Shown: positions 53,375 through 62,207 of the stretch, piece after piece | Layout of the letters: every line of letters starts with the position of its first letter | Numbering within the stretch: the first letter of the stretch is position 1 | Source of the DNA: Rhizobium sp. NXC24 | GTDB taxonomy: Bacteria; Pseudomonadota; Alphaproteobacteria; Rhizobiales; Rhizobiaceae | DNA: 64,000 nucleotides | Direction of reading: 5' to 3' | Assembly (NCBI RefSeq): GCF_002944315.1 | Contig: NZ_CP024314.1 | Coordinates: 434,001 to 498,000, forward strand | Translations under genes and position numbers: made by a program | The notes under the pieces: generated by a model | The model's input: only the letters and a program-made list of their open reading frames with translations | Told to the model about the DNA's origin: nothing | Databases searched by the model: none

Positions 53375-53998
53375 ATGACCGAAGCCGCTCATGATTCCAC
53401 GCTCGATTTCAACCGCCGCGCCCTGATCAAGGGAACCTTGTTCGGCGTCGCCACCGTACCCTTGGTATGGGGCAGTGATGCATCGGCGGCGCCGAGTGCC
53501 GTCCAGACGGTGAAAGCATATGGTACTGCGTCCATCTCGCTCACCATCAACCGGCAGCAGTATAAGCTTGATGTTGACGTGCGAGCGAGCCTGCTGGATG
53601 CATTGCGAGATACGGCCGGGCTGACCGGGACCAAAAAAGGCTGCGACCATGGCCAGTGCGGCGCCTGCACAGTTCTCGTCGACGGCAAGCGGCAGCTTTC
53701 CTGCATGAGCTTTGCCGTCATGAACCAAGGCAAACAGATTACGACCATCGAGGGCCTCGAAAGCGCTGGTGGTGAATTGCATCCGATGCAACAGGCTTTC
53801 CTGGATCATGACGCCTTCCAGTGTGGTTATTGCACGCCGGGGCAAATCCTCTCGGGCATCGCCTGTATCAATGAAGGTCACGCCTCGACCGACGATGATA
53901 TCCGTGAATATATGAGCGGCAATCTTTGTCGCTGTGCCGCCTATCCCAACATCGTTGCAGCGGTGAAACAGGCCCGTGACAAAATGGGGAGGGCCTGA
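53375..53998 (+). CDS. paoA: Periplasmic aldehyde oxidoreductase, 2Fe-2S subunit
   Basis: A 207-residue iron-sulfur subunit of the PaoABC (YagTSR) aldehyde oxidoreductase. A twin-arginine signal (FNRRALIKGTLFGVATVP) exports the folded complex. The first [2Fe-2S] motif is GCDHGQCGACTVLVDG with a later Cys in QLSCMS. The second is FQCGYCTPGQ with NLCRCAAYPN. AAGGA precedes ATG 53375, which is preferred over 53345. First of three tightly spaced genes. Confidence 0.95.
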   Translation: MTEAAHDSTLDFNRRALIKGTLFGVATVPLVWGSDASAAPSAVQTVKAYGTASISLTINRQQYKLDVDVRASLLDALRDTAGLTGTKKGCDHGQCGACTVLVDGKRQLSCMSFAVMNQGKQITTIEGLESAGGELHPMQQAFLDHDAFQCGYCTPGQILSGIACINEGHASTDDDIREYMSGNLCRCAAYPNIVAAVKQARDKMGRA

Positions 53999-54000
53999 TC

Positions 54001-55014
54001 ATGCTTCCCTTTAGTTACCAGAAACCGGCTAACGTCGATGGCGCCATAGCTCTCGGACGCAATGACCGAAGAGAACCGACGCGGGCCAATGCCCAGTTCA
54101 TCGCCGGCGGCACCAATATGCTCGACTACATGAAGCTCGGCGTCACACGGCCGGCCGAACTCATTGACCTCAATGGCTTGGAGGAGAGCGAGCTCCGCTC
54201 CGTCACCGTCTCTGACCGCCAGATCCGCCTCGGCGCCTTGTCACGCATGGCCGAAGTCGAAGACAACAAGGATATTCAACAGCGCGCTCCTGTGCTTACC
54301 GATAGTCTGAGACTTGCCGCCTCGCGCCAGATCCGCAACATGGCGAGCATCGGCGGCAATGTCCTGCAGCGGACGCGCTGCGAGTATTTCCGGGAGACGT
54401 CCTGGCCATGCAACAGACGCAATCCGGGTTCCGGCTGCGCGGCGCTCGAAGGCTTCAATCGCCAGCATGCCGTGCTCGGCGGTAGTGACGCCTGTATCGC
54501 CACCTATCATGGCGATTTTGCCCAGGCGCTGGTGGCGCTGGATGCCATTGTCGAGGTTGCGGGACATGGCGGTAAGCGGCGCATAGCATTCGCGGACTTG
54601 CATCGTCTGCCGGCTGACACGCCGGAGATCGAAACCAATCTCCAGGCCGACGACGTGATCACCGCAATCACAATCCCGATCGAGCCATGGATGACACGCT
54701 CGCGCTACCTCAAGATCCGCGACCGGCAATCCTATGCATTCGCACTTGCCTCCGTCGCAGTTGCCCTCGATGTCGCGGACGGCCGGGTGCGGGACGTCCG
54801 CATCGGTCTCGGCGGCCTCGCCACAGTGCCATGGCGCGCAAGAGAGGCGGAAGAGGCGCTCAAGGGCCAGACGCTGAACGAAGAAATGGCAACCAAGGCG
54901 GCAGCCTCTGCCTTCGCTGGAGCAAAATCCCGGCAGCACAATGCTTTCAAGATCGCGCTCGGCCAGCAGACATTGGTCCGGGCGCTCCTCGAAACCAATG
55001 ACATGAGGGTCTGA
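54001..55014 (+). CDS. paoB: Periplasmic aldehyde oxidoreductase, FAD subunit
   Basis: A 337-residue FAD-binding subunit of the xanthine-dehydrogenase family. The FAD loop is AQFIAGGTNMLDYMKLGV and the second FAD motif is ASIGGNVLQRTRC. The segment CEYFRETSWPCNRRNPGSGC contains the extra cysteines that in E. coli PaoB bind a [4Fe-4S] cluster, which marks it as PaoB rather than an ordinary CoxM-type subunit. It starts two bases after the paoA stop. It passes electrons from the iron-sulfur subunit to an external acceptor. Confidence 0.95.
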   Translation: MLPFSYQKPANVDGAIALGRNDRREPTRANAQFIAGGTNMLDYMKLGVTRPAELIDLNGLEESELRSVTVSDRQIRLGALSRMAEVEDNKDIQQRAPVLTDSLRLAASRQIRNMASIGGNVLQRTRCEYFRETSWPCNRRNPGSGCAALEGFNRQHAVLGGSDACIATYHGDFAQALVALDAIVEVAGHGGKRRIAFADLHRLPADTPEIETNLQADDVITAITIPIEPWMTRSRYLKIRDRQSYAFALASVAVALDVADGRVRDVRIGLGGLATVPWRAREAEEALKGQTLNEEMATKAAASAFAGAKSRQHNAFKIALGQQTLVRALLETNDMRV

Positions 55015-55016
55015 TC

Positions 55017-57296
55017 ATGATCGAAGCAGCACCGACCCCAAAAGAGAACATGGGCGAGCCGGTCGTTCGCGTCGACGGTCGGCTGAAGGTCACGGGCAAA
55101 GCTCGTTATCCCGCCGATATTCCCGTCTCCAATCTCGCTTATGGTGTGCTGGTGACAAGCACGATTGCCCGCGGCACGCTGAAATCGCTTGAGACAGACA
55201 TGGCACGCAAGGTGCCGGGGGTGATCGATGTGATCACCCAGGCGGATGTGAAGGGCAAGGTCGCCAGACCTAAGTTCGGAGGCTCGACTGCAACCTCGAT
55301 CGCGCCGCTGCAGGATTCGACGATCCAGCACGATGGCGAGATCATCGCTGTCGTGGTCGGCGAGACGTTCGAGGCAGCGCGCGAAGGCGCGATGCTGGTC
55401 AAGGCCGACTATCTCAAGCAAGAGCCGAGTACGACATTCGGTTCCGCCGGCGTTGAGACGGTCGCGGCAAAGGACGTGTCCGAGCGACACAAGGAAGACC
55501 CAAAAGTCGGTGACTTTGACAGGAATTTCGCTGTTGCCGAGGTGAAGATCGACGCGGAATACCTGATGCCGACGCAGCATCACAATCCGATCGAGCTCTT
55601 TTCGACAACGGCGATCTGGAATGGTGAGGAGGTCGTGATCCACGAACCCAGCCAGAACGTGAGCGGCTGGAAAATAGAGATCGCCAAGGAGCTGATGATC
55701 GATCCTGATCACGTTCGTGTCGTCAGTCCCTTTATCGGCGGCGCTTTCGGTTCCAAGGGGCCGATCACGCCACGTACGGCGATCATCGCCTATGCGGCGA
55801 AGAAGCTCGGACGGCCGATCCGCTGCGTCGTCTCGCGCATGCAGGCGTTCACGACGCAGACCTATCGCGCCGAGACGAGGCATCACATTGCCATGGGCGC
55901 GACGAAGGACGGCAAGATTACCGCCTTCAAGCACGAGGCGTGGGAGGTTACGTCGCGGCCGGACCCTTACGCAGTTGCTGGCACCGAGGCGACGGCCAGC
56001 ATGTATGACTACGCCTCCGTGCTAACCAAGGTATCGCTGGTCAAGGCCGACCGGCCGACGCCGGGCTACATGCGCTCGCCGCCGGAGACGCCTTATATCT
56101 ATGCGCTGGAAAATGCCATGGACGAAATGGCCGTGGCGCTCGGCTTGGATCCGGTCGAATTCCGCCGCATCAATGACGCCAAGGCCGAACCGATCAAGAA
56201 ACGCCCCTTCACCAGCCGTTCCCTCGTGCAATGTTTTGACGAAGCAGCGAAGGAGTTCGGCTGGTCGGCGCGCAAACCCGAACCGGGTTCGATGAGCGAC
56301 GGCGATTGGCTGATCGGCATGGGCTGCGCTAGTGCGGTTTATCCCACCAATGTTGCGCCATGCGCTGTCCGGGTGCGGCTTACCGGCGATGGTCGCGTCC
56401 GGGTGCAGACGGCGTCGCACGAGATTGGGACGGGCGTGCGTACCGTCGCCGCGCAAACGGCAGCGGAAATACTCGGCGTTCCCGTCGAGAATGTCGATGT
56501 TGAAATGGGCGATACGTCGCTGCCGCCGGCGCCGGTGGCCGGCGGTTCAAATTCGACGGCTAGCGTCTGTTCGGCGGTGATGAAGGCTTGCGAAGCGATC
56601 CGCAGCAAACTCCTCCATGCCGCGGTGACCGCAAATGATGGGCCATTCGCCGGGCAGGCGACTACCGGCCTGACAATGCACGACGGCAAGATCGTCTCTG
56701 CCACGGCAAGCGAGGACATCATCGACGCCCTGCAGCGCAGCGGTGAGGGCGCGATCGAGCAATATAGCGAATTCCTGCCGGACGGAGCGAGCCCGCAGGG
56801 CGTCGCCAATCTCTACAAGGGTAAGTTGGAGATGGTGGCCGGTGGCTCGGGCGAGAAGGTCAAATATTCCTTCGGGGCCGAGTTTGTCGAAGTCCGCATC
56901 CACAGGCGCACACGCGAAATCCGCGTGCCACGCATCGTCGGCGCCTTCGCCGCCGGCCGGATCATGAATACTCGCACCGCCCGCAGCCAGCTCATGGGCG
57001 GGATGATCTGGGGCATTTCCTCTGCCTTGCACGAGGCGACCGAATTTGATCGCCGCGAGGCGCGCGTCGTCAACCGCGATCTGCAGGACTACCTCGTGCC
57101 CGTCAATGCCGATGTCAAGGATCTGAAGGTCATCCTCGTGCCCGAGGTCGACGACGAGGTGAATCCCGCCGGCGTCAAGGGCTTGGGCGAACTCGGCAAT
57201 GTCGGCACTGCGGCGGCAATTGCCAGCGCTGTCTATAATGCCACGGGCAAGCGCATCCGTGAATTGCCAATCCGGATTGAAAGCTTGATCACCTGA
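55017..57296 (+). CDS. paoC: Periplasmic aldehyde oxidoreductase, molybdenum subunit
   Basis: A 759-residue molybdopterin-binding subunit that oxidises aldehydes, often aromatic ones, to acids. Landmarks are GKARYPADIPVSNLAYGVLV, PFIGGAFGSKGPITPRTAII, GYMRSPPETPYIYALENAMD and, at the C-terminus, GVKGLGELGNVGTAAAI with the catalytic Glu of the active site. Starts two bases after paoB. The chaperone PaoD (XdhC-like), which in E. coli inserts the cofactor, is not next to it here and must be supplied from elsewhere if needed. Confidence 0.95.
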   Translation: MIEAAPTPKENMGEPVVRVDGRLKVTGKARYPADIPVSNLAYGVLVTSTIARGTLKSLETDMARKVPGVIDVITQADVKGKVARPKFGGSTATSIAPLQDSTIQHDGEIIAVVVGETFEAAREGAMLVKADYLKQEPSTTFGSAGVETVAAKDVSERHKEDPKVGDFDRNFAVAEVKIDAEYLMPTQHHNPIELFSTTAIWNGEEVVIHEPSQNVSGWKIEIAKELMIDPDHVRVVSPFIGGAFGSKGPITPRTAIIAYAAKKLGRPIRCVVSRMQAFTTQTYRAETRHHIAMGATKDGKITAFKHEAWEVTSRPDPYAVAGTEATASMYDYASVLTKVSLVKADRPTPGYMRSPPETPYIYALENAMDEMAVALGLDPVEFRRINDAKAEPIKKRPFTSRSLVQCFDEAAKEFGWSARKPEPGSMSDGDWLIGMGCASAVYPTNVAPCAVRVRLTGDGRVRVQTASHEIGTGVRTVAAQTAAEILGVPVENVDVEMGDTSLPPAPVAGGSNSTASVCSAVMKACEAIRSKLLHAAVTANDGPFAGQATTGLTMHDGKIVSATASEDIIDALQRSGEGAIEQYSEFLPDGASPQGVANLYKGKLEMVAGGSGEKVKYSFGAEFVEVRIHRRTREIRVPRIVGAFAAGRIMNTRTARSQLMGGMIWGISSALHEATEFDRREARVVNRDLQDYLVPVNADVKDLKVILVPEVDDEVNPAGVKGLGELGNVGTAAAIASAVYNATGKRIRELPIRIESLIT

Positions 57297-57494
57297 GTGC
57301 GCGGAGGATGGCCGAGGGAGACGATTGAGTATGCAGCGGGGGAATACCGGAACGGCAAGGCGATCGGAACGCCCCGCGGACAAGTCTGTCGTAGGCAACT
57401 TGTGACGCATTTGCACGCGGGAGGATCCGCGAAGACGGAACAATTCGACGCGGTAAACGTAAGAGCAGTCGACTGAATATGCAGGGAGGCTGGA

Positions 57495-58358
57495 GTGTTC
57501 AGCGGAATGGCACTCGATTATGTCGACGTGGGGCAGGGCCTTTTGCGTGTGCGTCATGGCGGCCACGGCCCGCCATTGCTGCTGCTTCATGGCCACCCAC
57601 GAACACATATGACCTGGGGCCATGTCGCGGATCTCTTGTCTGCGCGCTTCACGATCGTCTGTCCGGATCTCAGGGGATTTGGACAGTCCTTCCAACCTCT
57701 TGATAGCGAAGACAGCCGCCATTCATCAAAACGGGCGAAATCGCTTGACTGTGTAGAACTGATGCGAGCGCTAGGGTATCGGACATTTGGGGTGGCGGGA
57801 CATGACCGAGGCAGCTACGTGGCTTACCGTCTTGCCATGGATTATCCGGAGATCGTCACCAAGGTCGTCGTGATAGACAGCATCCCGATCATAGAGCATC
57901 TCGAACGAATGGATTGGCAATTCGCGCGCGACTGGTTCCACTGGTTCTTCTTCGCACAGCCGGAAAAGCCGGAACTGGCGATCAATGCCGACCCGAAGGC
58001 ATGGTATAAGACGATACGGCCGGATTTCATGGGCGAGGAAGCCTACGCGGATCTGATGACCGCGATCCACAGTCCGGCGGTCGTCCATGGAATGATCGAG
58101 GACTACAGGGCTGGATTGACAGTCGATCGGGAAGACGAACTACGGGACCGGGCTGCTGAAAGACGGATTGCGTGTCCGCTGCTCTGCCTTTGGTCGACAC
58201 GGGACGATCTGGAAGATTTCTTCGGTGACCCGCGAGAAATTTGGCGATCTTGGGCGACGAATGTCACAGGCCACGGCATCAAAAGCGGACACCATGTCGC
58301 TGAAGAGAATCCCGTCGATCTAGCGAATTCGCTACTACTTTTTTTCGACCACCACTGA
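57495..58358 (+). CDS. Haloacetate-dehalogenase-like alpha/beta-hydrolase
   Basis: A 287-residue alpha/beta-hydrolase close in pattern to fluoroacetate/haloacetate dehalogenases. HGHPRTHMTW forms the oxyanion region. AGHDRGSYVAYRLAMDYPE holds the nucleophile Asp and the carboxylate-binding Arg. DWFHWFFFAQPEKPE corresponds to the His-Trp halide pocket. The catalytic His is in KSGHHVAEENP. The family also contains enzymes with other activities, so the substrate is uncertain. GTG 57495 has GGAGG six bases upstream; an ATG four codons later is the alternative. It is 198 bp after paoC. Confidence 0.82.
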   Translation: MFSGMALDYVDVGQGLLRVRHGGHGPPLLLLHGHPRTHMTWGHVADLLSARFTIVCPDLRGFGQSFQPLDSEDSRHSSKRAKSLDCVELMRALGYRTFGVAGHDRGSYVAYRLAMDYPEIVTKVVVIDSIPIIEHLERMDWQFARDWFHWFFFAQPEKPELAINADPKAWYKTIRPDFMGEEAYADLMTAIHSPAVVHGMIEDYRAGLTVDREDELRDRAAERRIACPLLCLWSTRDDLEDFFGDPREIWRSWATNVTGHGIKSGHHVAEENPVDLANSLLLFFDHH

Positions 58359-58531
58359 GGGACGTCGCCGCGCATATTGCCACGGGCGCCTCTGGATATT
58401 CTGAACGTCGGACGTTTGCGCCTGACGCGGATTGGGTCTTTGAAGATGGAACCTTTTTACGCGCAAAATGTTCGGGGTTGCGTCTGTGATCTGCTCATTC
58501 GGGATCTGGATGACGGGGAGGAGAGGGGATA

Positions 58532-59944
58532 ATGCGAGTTTTTGCAAAATTGATTGCGCTGGCTTCCGCGCCGCTGGCAGTCGTCGTCACAGTTGGAGTT
58601 GGTGTCAGGGCGCTGTCGGATCCACTTCCCCCTGACACGACCTACCGACCGCTTCCCACAATGCCGTTTTCCCAAGCACGAAAAATCGACGAAGCGCAAA
58701 AACCGGCGGTGATGAGACGCCAGGCGGATCTTCTGCAGCAACGCTATGACCTCTCGGATCGACCGATGAGCGGCGTGATGATGTCCGGCGGCATGAAACA
58801 GGTTCAGGACGGTGTGCGCGTCAAACTGCCAGGCGACATCACATGGGACAAGCTGGCGGCAATGACACCGGCCGATATCAAAGCCCAAGGATTATTGCCG
58901 GAGGGCTTTATGCCTTTGCCGCATGTAAAGCAGGCAACCGGCGGGCAGGTTTTCCCAAACCGGGAAATCGATGAAATTCACGCGCAAGAGATGCGGGATC
59001 TGCGCCGCTTCGATGTCGATTTCGATTTGCCCGACAGTTTGACCCCCGAGTTTCCGCCACCCATCTTCCTGACGACCCATCCAGAGCTTGGTGATGTTTC
59101 GCGGGGGCAATTGCTGACGATCAAGAATTTCTACGAACTGATGAACGGCATCATTACACCGGTACAGATGGAGGGCCTACGGCTTCTGCTGACGCCGTTT
59201 CCGCAGGAGGAATTCAATCAGACGGAAGATCGGAAGGTGGCGGATCAAAGCACCGGCGTCGCTTGTCTCGACTGCCACGCCAACTTCCATACTAACGCCG
59301 CCTTTCATCTGACCCCGGATGTGCGGCCGCAGGCAGATCGCTTCCGGCTCGATACGACAAGCCTGCGCGGGCTGTTCAACCAGCAGATTCATGGTTCCAA
59401 GCGCTCATTGCGTTCGGTCGAGGATTTCACTCAGTTCGAACAAAGGACCGCCTATTTCAACGGCGACCATGTCAGCGCCATGCGCAAGGGTGCCAATCTT
59501 CCGGACCGGACCAACCAAGTCGCGATGATGGCGCAGATGCAAAACATCGTCGATTTTCCGCCCGCGCCGAAACTTGACCCGTTCGGCAGGCTGGATCCCG
59601 CTCTCGCAACCCCTCGCGAGCTCGCTGGCGAACGTGTCTTCATGGGCAAAGGACGCTGTGGCGAGTGCCATATTCCTCAAACGGCATTCATGGACAACAA
59701 CATGCACGACCTGAAGCTCGAGCGTTTTTACGCTGTGGGCAAGACCGTCAATGATTTTGTTGCGCTCCCGGACGGCCCCATCAAGACCTTCACATTGCGT
59801 GGCATCAAGGATTCGCCGCCATACCTGCACGACGGCCGGCTGATGACGCTTGCCGACACGGTCGAGTTTTTCAATCTCGTCCTCGGCGTGAAATTGAACC
59901 AGCAGGAGAAGGATGATCTCGTTGCATACATGCTGACGCTTTAG
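58532..59944 (+). CDS. Di-haem cytochrome c peroxidase-family protein
   Basis: A 470-residue exported protein. The N-terminal signal is LIALASAPLAVVVTVGVGVR. Two haem c sites are visible: CLDCH at about residue 246 and CGECH at about residue 373. The C-terminal FTLRGIKDSPPYLHDGRLMT is typical of the MauG/cytochrome c peroxidase superfamily. Placed 174 bp after the dehalogenase-like gene and 19 bp before a DUF4142 gene, in the same direction as paoABC. It may take electrons from PaoABC or detoxify peroxide it produces (inference). Confidence 0.88.
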   Translation: MRVFAKLIALASAPLAVVVTVGVGVRALSDPLPPDTTYRPLPTMPFSQARKIDEAQKPAVMRRQADLLQQRYDLSDRPMSGVMMSGGMKQVQDGVRVKLPGDITWDKLAAMTPADIKAQGLLPEGFMPLPHVKQATGGQVFPNREIDEIHAQEMRDLRRFDVDFDLPDSLTPEFPPPIFLTTHPELGDVSRGQLLTIKNFYELMNGIITPVQMEGLRLLLTPFPQEEFNQTEDRKVADQSTGVACLDCHANFHTNAAFHLTPDVRPQADRFRLDTTSLRGLFNQQIHGSKRSLRSVEDFTQFEQRTAYFNGDHVSAMRKGANLPDRTNQVAMMAQMQNIVDFPPAPKLDPFGRLDPALATPRELAGERVFMGKGRCGECHIPQTAFMDNNMHDLKLERFYAVGKTVNDFVALPDGPIKTFTLRGIKDSPPYLHDGRLMTLADTVEFFNLVLGVKLNQQEKDDLVAYMLTL

Positions 59945-59963
59945 CTGGACCATGGAGAAAACA

Positions 59964-60545
59964 ATGAACCGCCATGTCGTGACCTTGGCCGCCCTGACCT
60001 TGCTCGGCTGCCCTGCGCTTGCTCAGATCGGAAACCCTGCCGGAATGGGCGCGGATACGAGGATGACCGAGCCTGGCGTTCCGGCGCCGCATCAGACCAA
60101 CAATCAGGATCGTCTCTTTGCGCAACTGGCCGCCGCAGGCGGTTTGGCCGAAGTCGAATTCGGCAAGATGGCGGCCGCCAAGGCCAACGCAGACGCCGTC
60201 AAAGAGTTTGCCAACATGATGGTCAGGGACCATTCAGATGCCAACGCGAAGCTCAAGACCCTTTCCGACAGTGCGAAAATCCCGCTGCCGGACGAACTGG
60301 ACCCCGATCATGCAGCCGCACGCGAAAAATTGGAGAAACTAAGCGACACGGCCTATGATGTCGCCTACATCAAGATGCAAATCGTCGATCATCAGAAGGC
60401 AGCGCAATTGCTGGCCTGGGAAATATCGATGGGAGAGGATGCAGAGATGCAGCGCTTCGCGGCCGCTACGCTTCCCGTCGTTCTCGACCATCTTCACCGC
60501 GCACAGGAACTCCAGGCGGAGCTCACCGATGCCGCCATGCGGTGA
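59964..60545 (+). CDS. DUF4142 exported protein
   Basis: A 193-residue exported helical-bundle protein of the DUF4142 family (ferritin-like four-helix fold by prediction). The signal is HVVTLAALTLLGCPALA; the mature part shows QDRLFAQLAAAGGLAEVEFG, EFANMMVRDHSDANAKLKTL and VDHQKAAQLLAWEISMGEDA. GGAGAAAACA precedes ATG 59964. It follows the di-haem cytochrome gene by 19 bp and is likely co-transcribed. Function of the family is unknown; it is common in soil proteobacteria, often with stress genes. Confidence 0.88.
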   Translation: MNRHVVTLAALTLLGCPALAQIGNPAGMGADTRMTEPGVPAPHQTNNQDRLFAQLAAAGGLAEVEFGKMAAAKANADAVKEFANMMVRDHSDANAKLKTLSDSAKIPLPDELDPDHAAAREKLEKLSDTAYDVAYIKMQIVDHQKAAQLLAWEISMGEDAEMQRFAAATLPVVLDHLHRAQELQAELTDAAMR

Positions 60546-60804
60546 ACTGCGGTGAATTTCATTGACACGCACGATGAGATCATCGGCTTTGTGGTCCCAA
60601 TGGGTCGCATGCCGAAAATCGAGATGATTGCTTGTTCCGAATGCGCCTCGACGGAGCCGATTAGGCTGATCTACTCCGAAAATCGGCCTGACGATAACCA
60701 AGGCCCTGTGCACCGACAGCGATCCGCCCTTGGTCCTTAAAATGCACGTGACCATCGCAAGACCTGGCGACAGCAATCGGAATCCAGGAACATAAAATGT
60801 GGAC

Positions 60805-61306
60805 TCAGGCTAAGCCGCAACGTTCGGAGCGCCTGGGTTTGGTTGAATCCCATGCCGGCTGCGTAATCATCAGACAGATGATGCCAAGCACGGCGGCGAA
60901 AGCGGGAAAGCCGAAATAAAACCAAGTCCAGAAGAGGCGATGATAACGCCGCGTCAATGGCTCGCCTGCGGCAATCGCTTTGGAGGCGATATTGCGCATT
61001 TCGATCTGCATCCAAACAACGGCCGGCCAGAATGCAACCTGTAAGGAGATAGAGGATGATCGACCAGACGATCCACTTCTCCCAAAGCGAGTAACCCGCC
61101 GTCCACGCGAGCGCGACACCGGTGATTGGCTGGAGCACAACGGCCGTAGCCGTAAAGATGAAATCGGCGATAACCACGATCCGCGCCACAGCGGCAACCG
61201 CCTTCGCATCCCCAGTGCGATATGCCACCAAGGCGATGCCTGCGCCGGTTCCGAGGAGAACACTCGCTCCAATGATATGCAGGAAATTAAGAACAAAATA
61301 CGTCAT
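60805..61306 (-). pseudogene. DUF2269 membrane protein with a frameshift
   Basis: An integral membrane protein of the DUF2269 family with the usual opening MTYFVLNFLHIIGASVLLGT and four membrane helices. After ILYLLTG the frame changes by one base near 61,038. The remainder (AFWPAVVWMQIEMRNIASKA, then LFWTWFYFGFPAFAAVLGII) continues in the next frame to 60,805. Everything else matches, so this is either a very recent mutation or a sequencing error. Confidence 0.8.
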
Positions 61307-61466
61307 CGCTCCTCCAGAATGGCAAGAGCAACCACCGTTTGGTTTGTGTTTGAGTGATCAGTGAAATCTCCCCATAGCGACATGGGAGCCCGCCACCTGC
61401 AGAGGAGGGCAGGCGGCGGGGCGGCCCCTTGGCGAGGTGTGCATCTGATGACGTGTTCGGCTTCAT

Positions 61467-61751
61467 CTACTTTCTTCGTAAGATGCAACTTTGAGAGAAC
61501 TTGCTCGAAGGCGCGCTGATAGTTTGCCAGGTCTCCTGTTCCAAGCTTTCATTGTAGTTTCGAATACATCTGCCAACCATCGAACCATACTCATGGCGCT
61601 GTTCCGTGTGGCTTGACGCAGTATAAAACGCCGCTCTCCAGCCATCCTTGAGGCGCGAGAGGCGGGTTTTGATCAGACCAAGGTCCATGTTCAACGCATT
61701 TCGATTGGGATATTTATGTTTTGCCCTGTCGTCGATATCACTGCCATCCAT
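61467..61751 (-). CDS. Possible hypothetical protein
   Basis: A 94-codon frame (NALNMDLGLIKTRLSRLKDG, then WRAAFYTASSHTEQRHEYGS) that reads like a protein but has no ribosome site and no recognised family. A strong hairpin lies just upstream at 61,764-61,793. Included with low confidence, since nothing else explains the stretch 61,373-61,760. Confidence 0.3.
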   Translation of the reverse strand: MDGSDIDDRAKHKYPNRNALNMDLGLIKTRLSRLKDGWRAAFYTASSHTEQRHEYGSMVGRCIRNYNESLEQETWQTISAPSSKFSQSCILRRK

Positions 61752-61763
61752 GTCGTCGACACA

Positions 61764-61793
61764 CCTGTCACCAGAGCAACTTCTGGTGACAGG
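61764..61793 (+). terminator. Strong hairpin followed by a T-run
   Basis: A perfect 12-bp stem (CCTGTCACCAGA and TCTGGTGACAGG) with a six-base loop, followed after four bases by ATTTTT on the plus strand. It has the form of a rho-independent terminator, yet no plus-strand gene ends here, so it may belong to an unrecognised small RNA or to a lost gene. Confidence 0.55.
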
Positions 61794-61879
61794 GATGATT
61801 TTTACCTGATTTGCGCGATTTCCCGCCGATAATTGTTGAAATGGTTCTCGGCAGGGCAAATACGCTAGGAGAAGGAGGA

Positions 61880-62116
61880 ATGACCAGCAGATATCTCAGC
61901 GAGCGCGACTTCGCTCTTGATTCGATTGATCTGGACACCTGTCAGCGCGCCTTCGATGCCATCTTGCTCAAAAGGAATATTACGCGCGAAAGCGAAGAAG
62001 GCGAGGAAGTCGCAGCAATCATCATTGAGCTCTTTAGAGAAGGGATCCATGACGAACACGAGCTCGTCGCTTTAGTCGAAAATAACGACGGCCATCGCTC
62101 GGTTCGCGCAGAATAA
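61880..62116 (+). CDS. Small hypothetical protein
   Basis: A 78-residue acidic helical protein (RDFALDSIDLDTCQRAFDAI, EGEEVAAIIIELFREGIHDE) with an excellent AAGGAGG directly before ATG 61880. It resembles small conserved rhizobial proteins of unknown function. It follows the hairpin at 61,764 by about 90 bp and stands alone. Confidence 0.7.
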   Translation: MTSRYLSERDFALDSIDLDTCQRAFDAILLKRNITRESEEGEEVAAIIIELFREGIHDEHELVALVENNDGHRSVRAE

Positions 62117-62207
62117 TCCCGCCGTCGCGGAACAGACTGATCGGGAAACTCCTTCCGAAAATGCCGCTTTCCGACGCGCCGACCGGCCATCTAAGTTAAA
62201 CCGCCGC

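Noticed and set aside
60552..60740. A 62-codon frame after the DUF4142 gene
   Set aside because: GTG start without ribosome site, no family resemblance and an abrupt change in composition; evidence is too thin.
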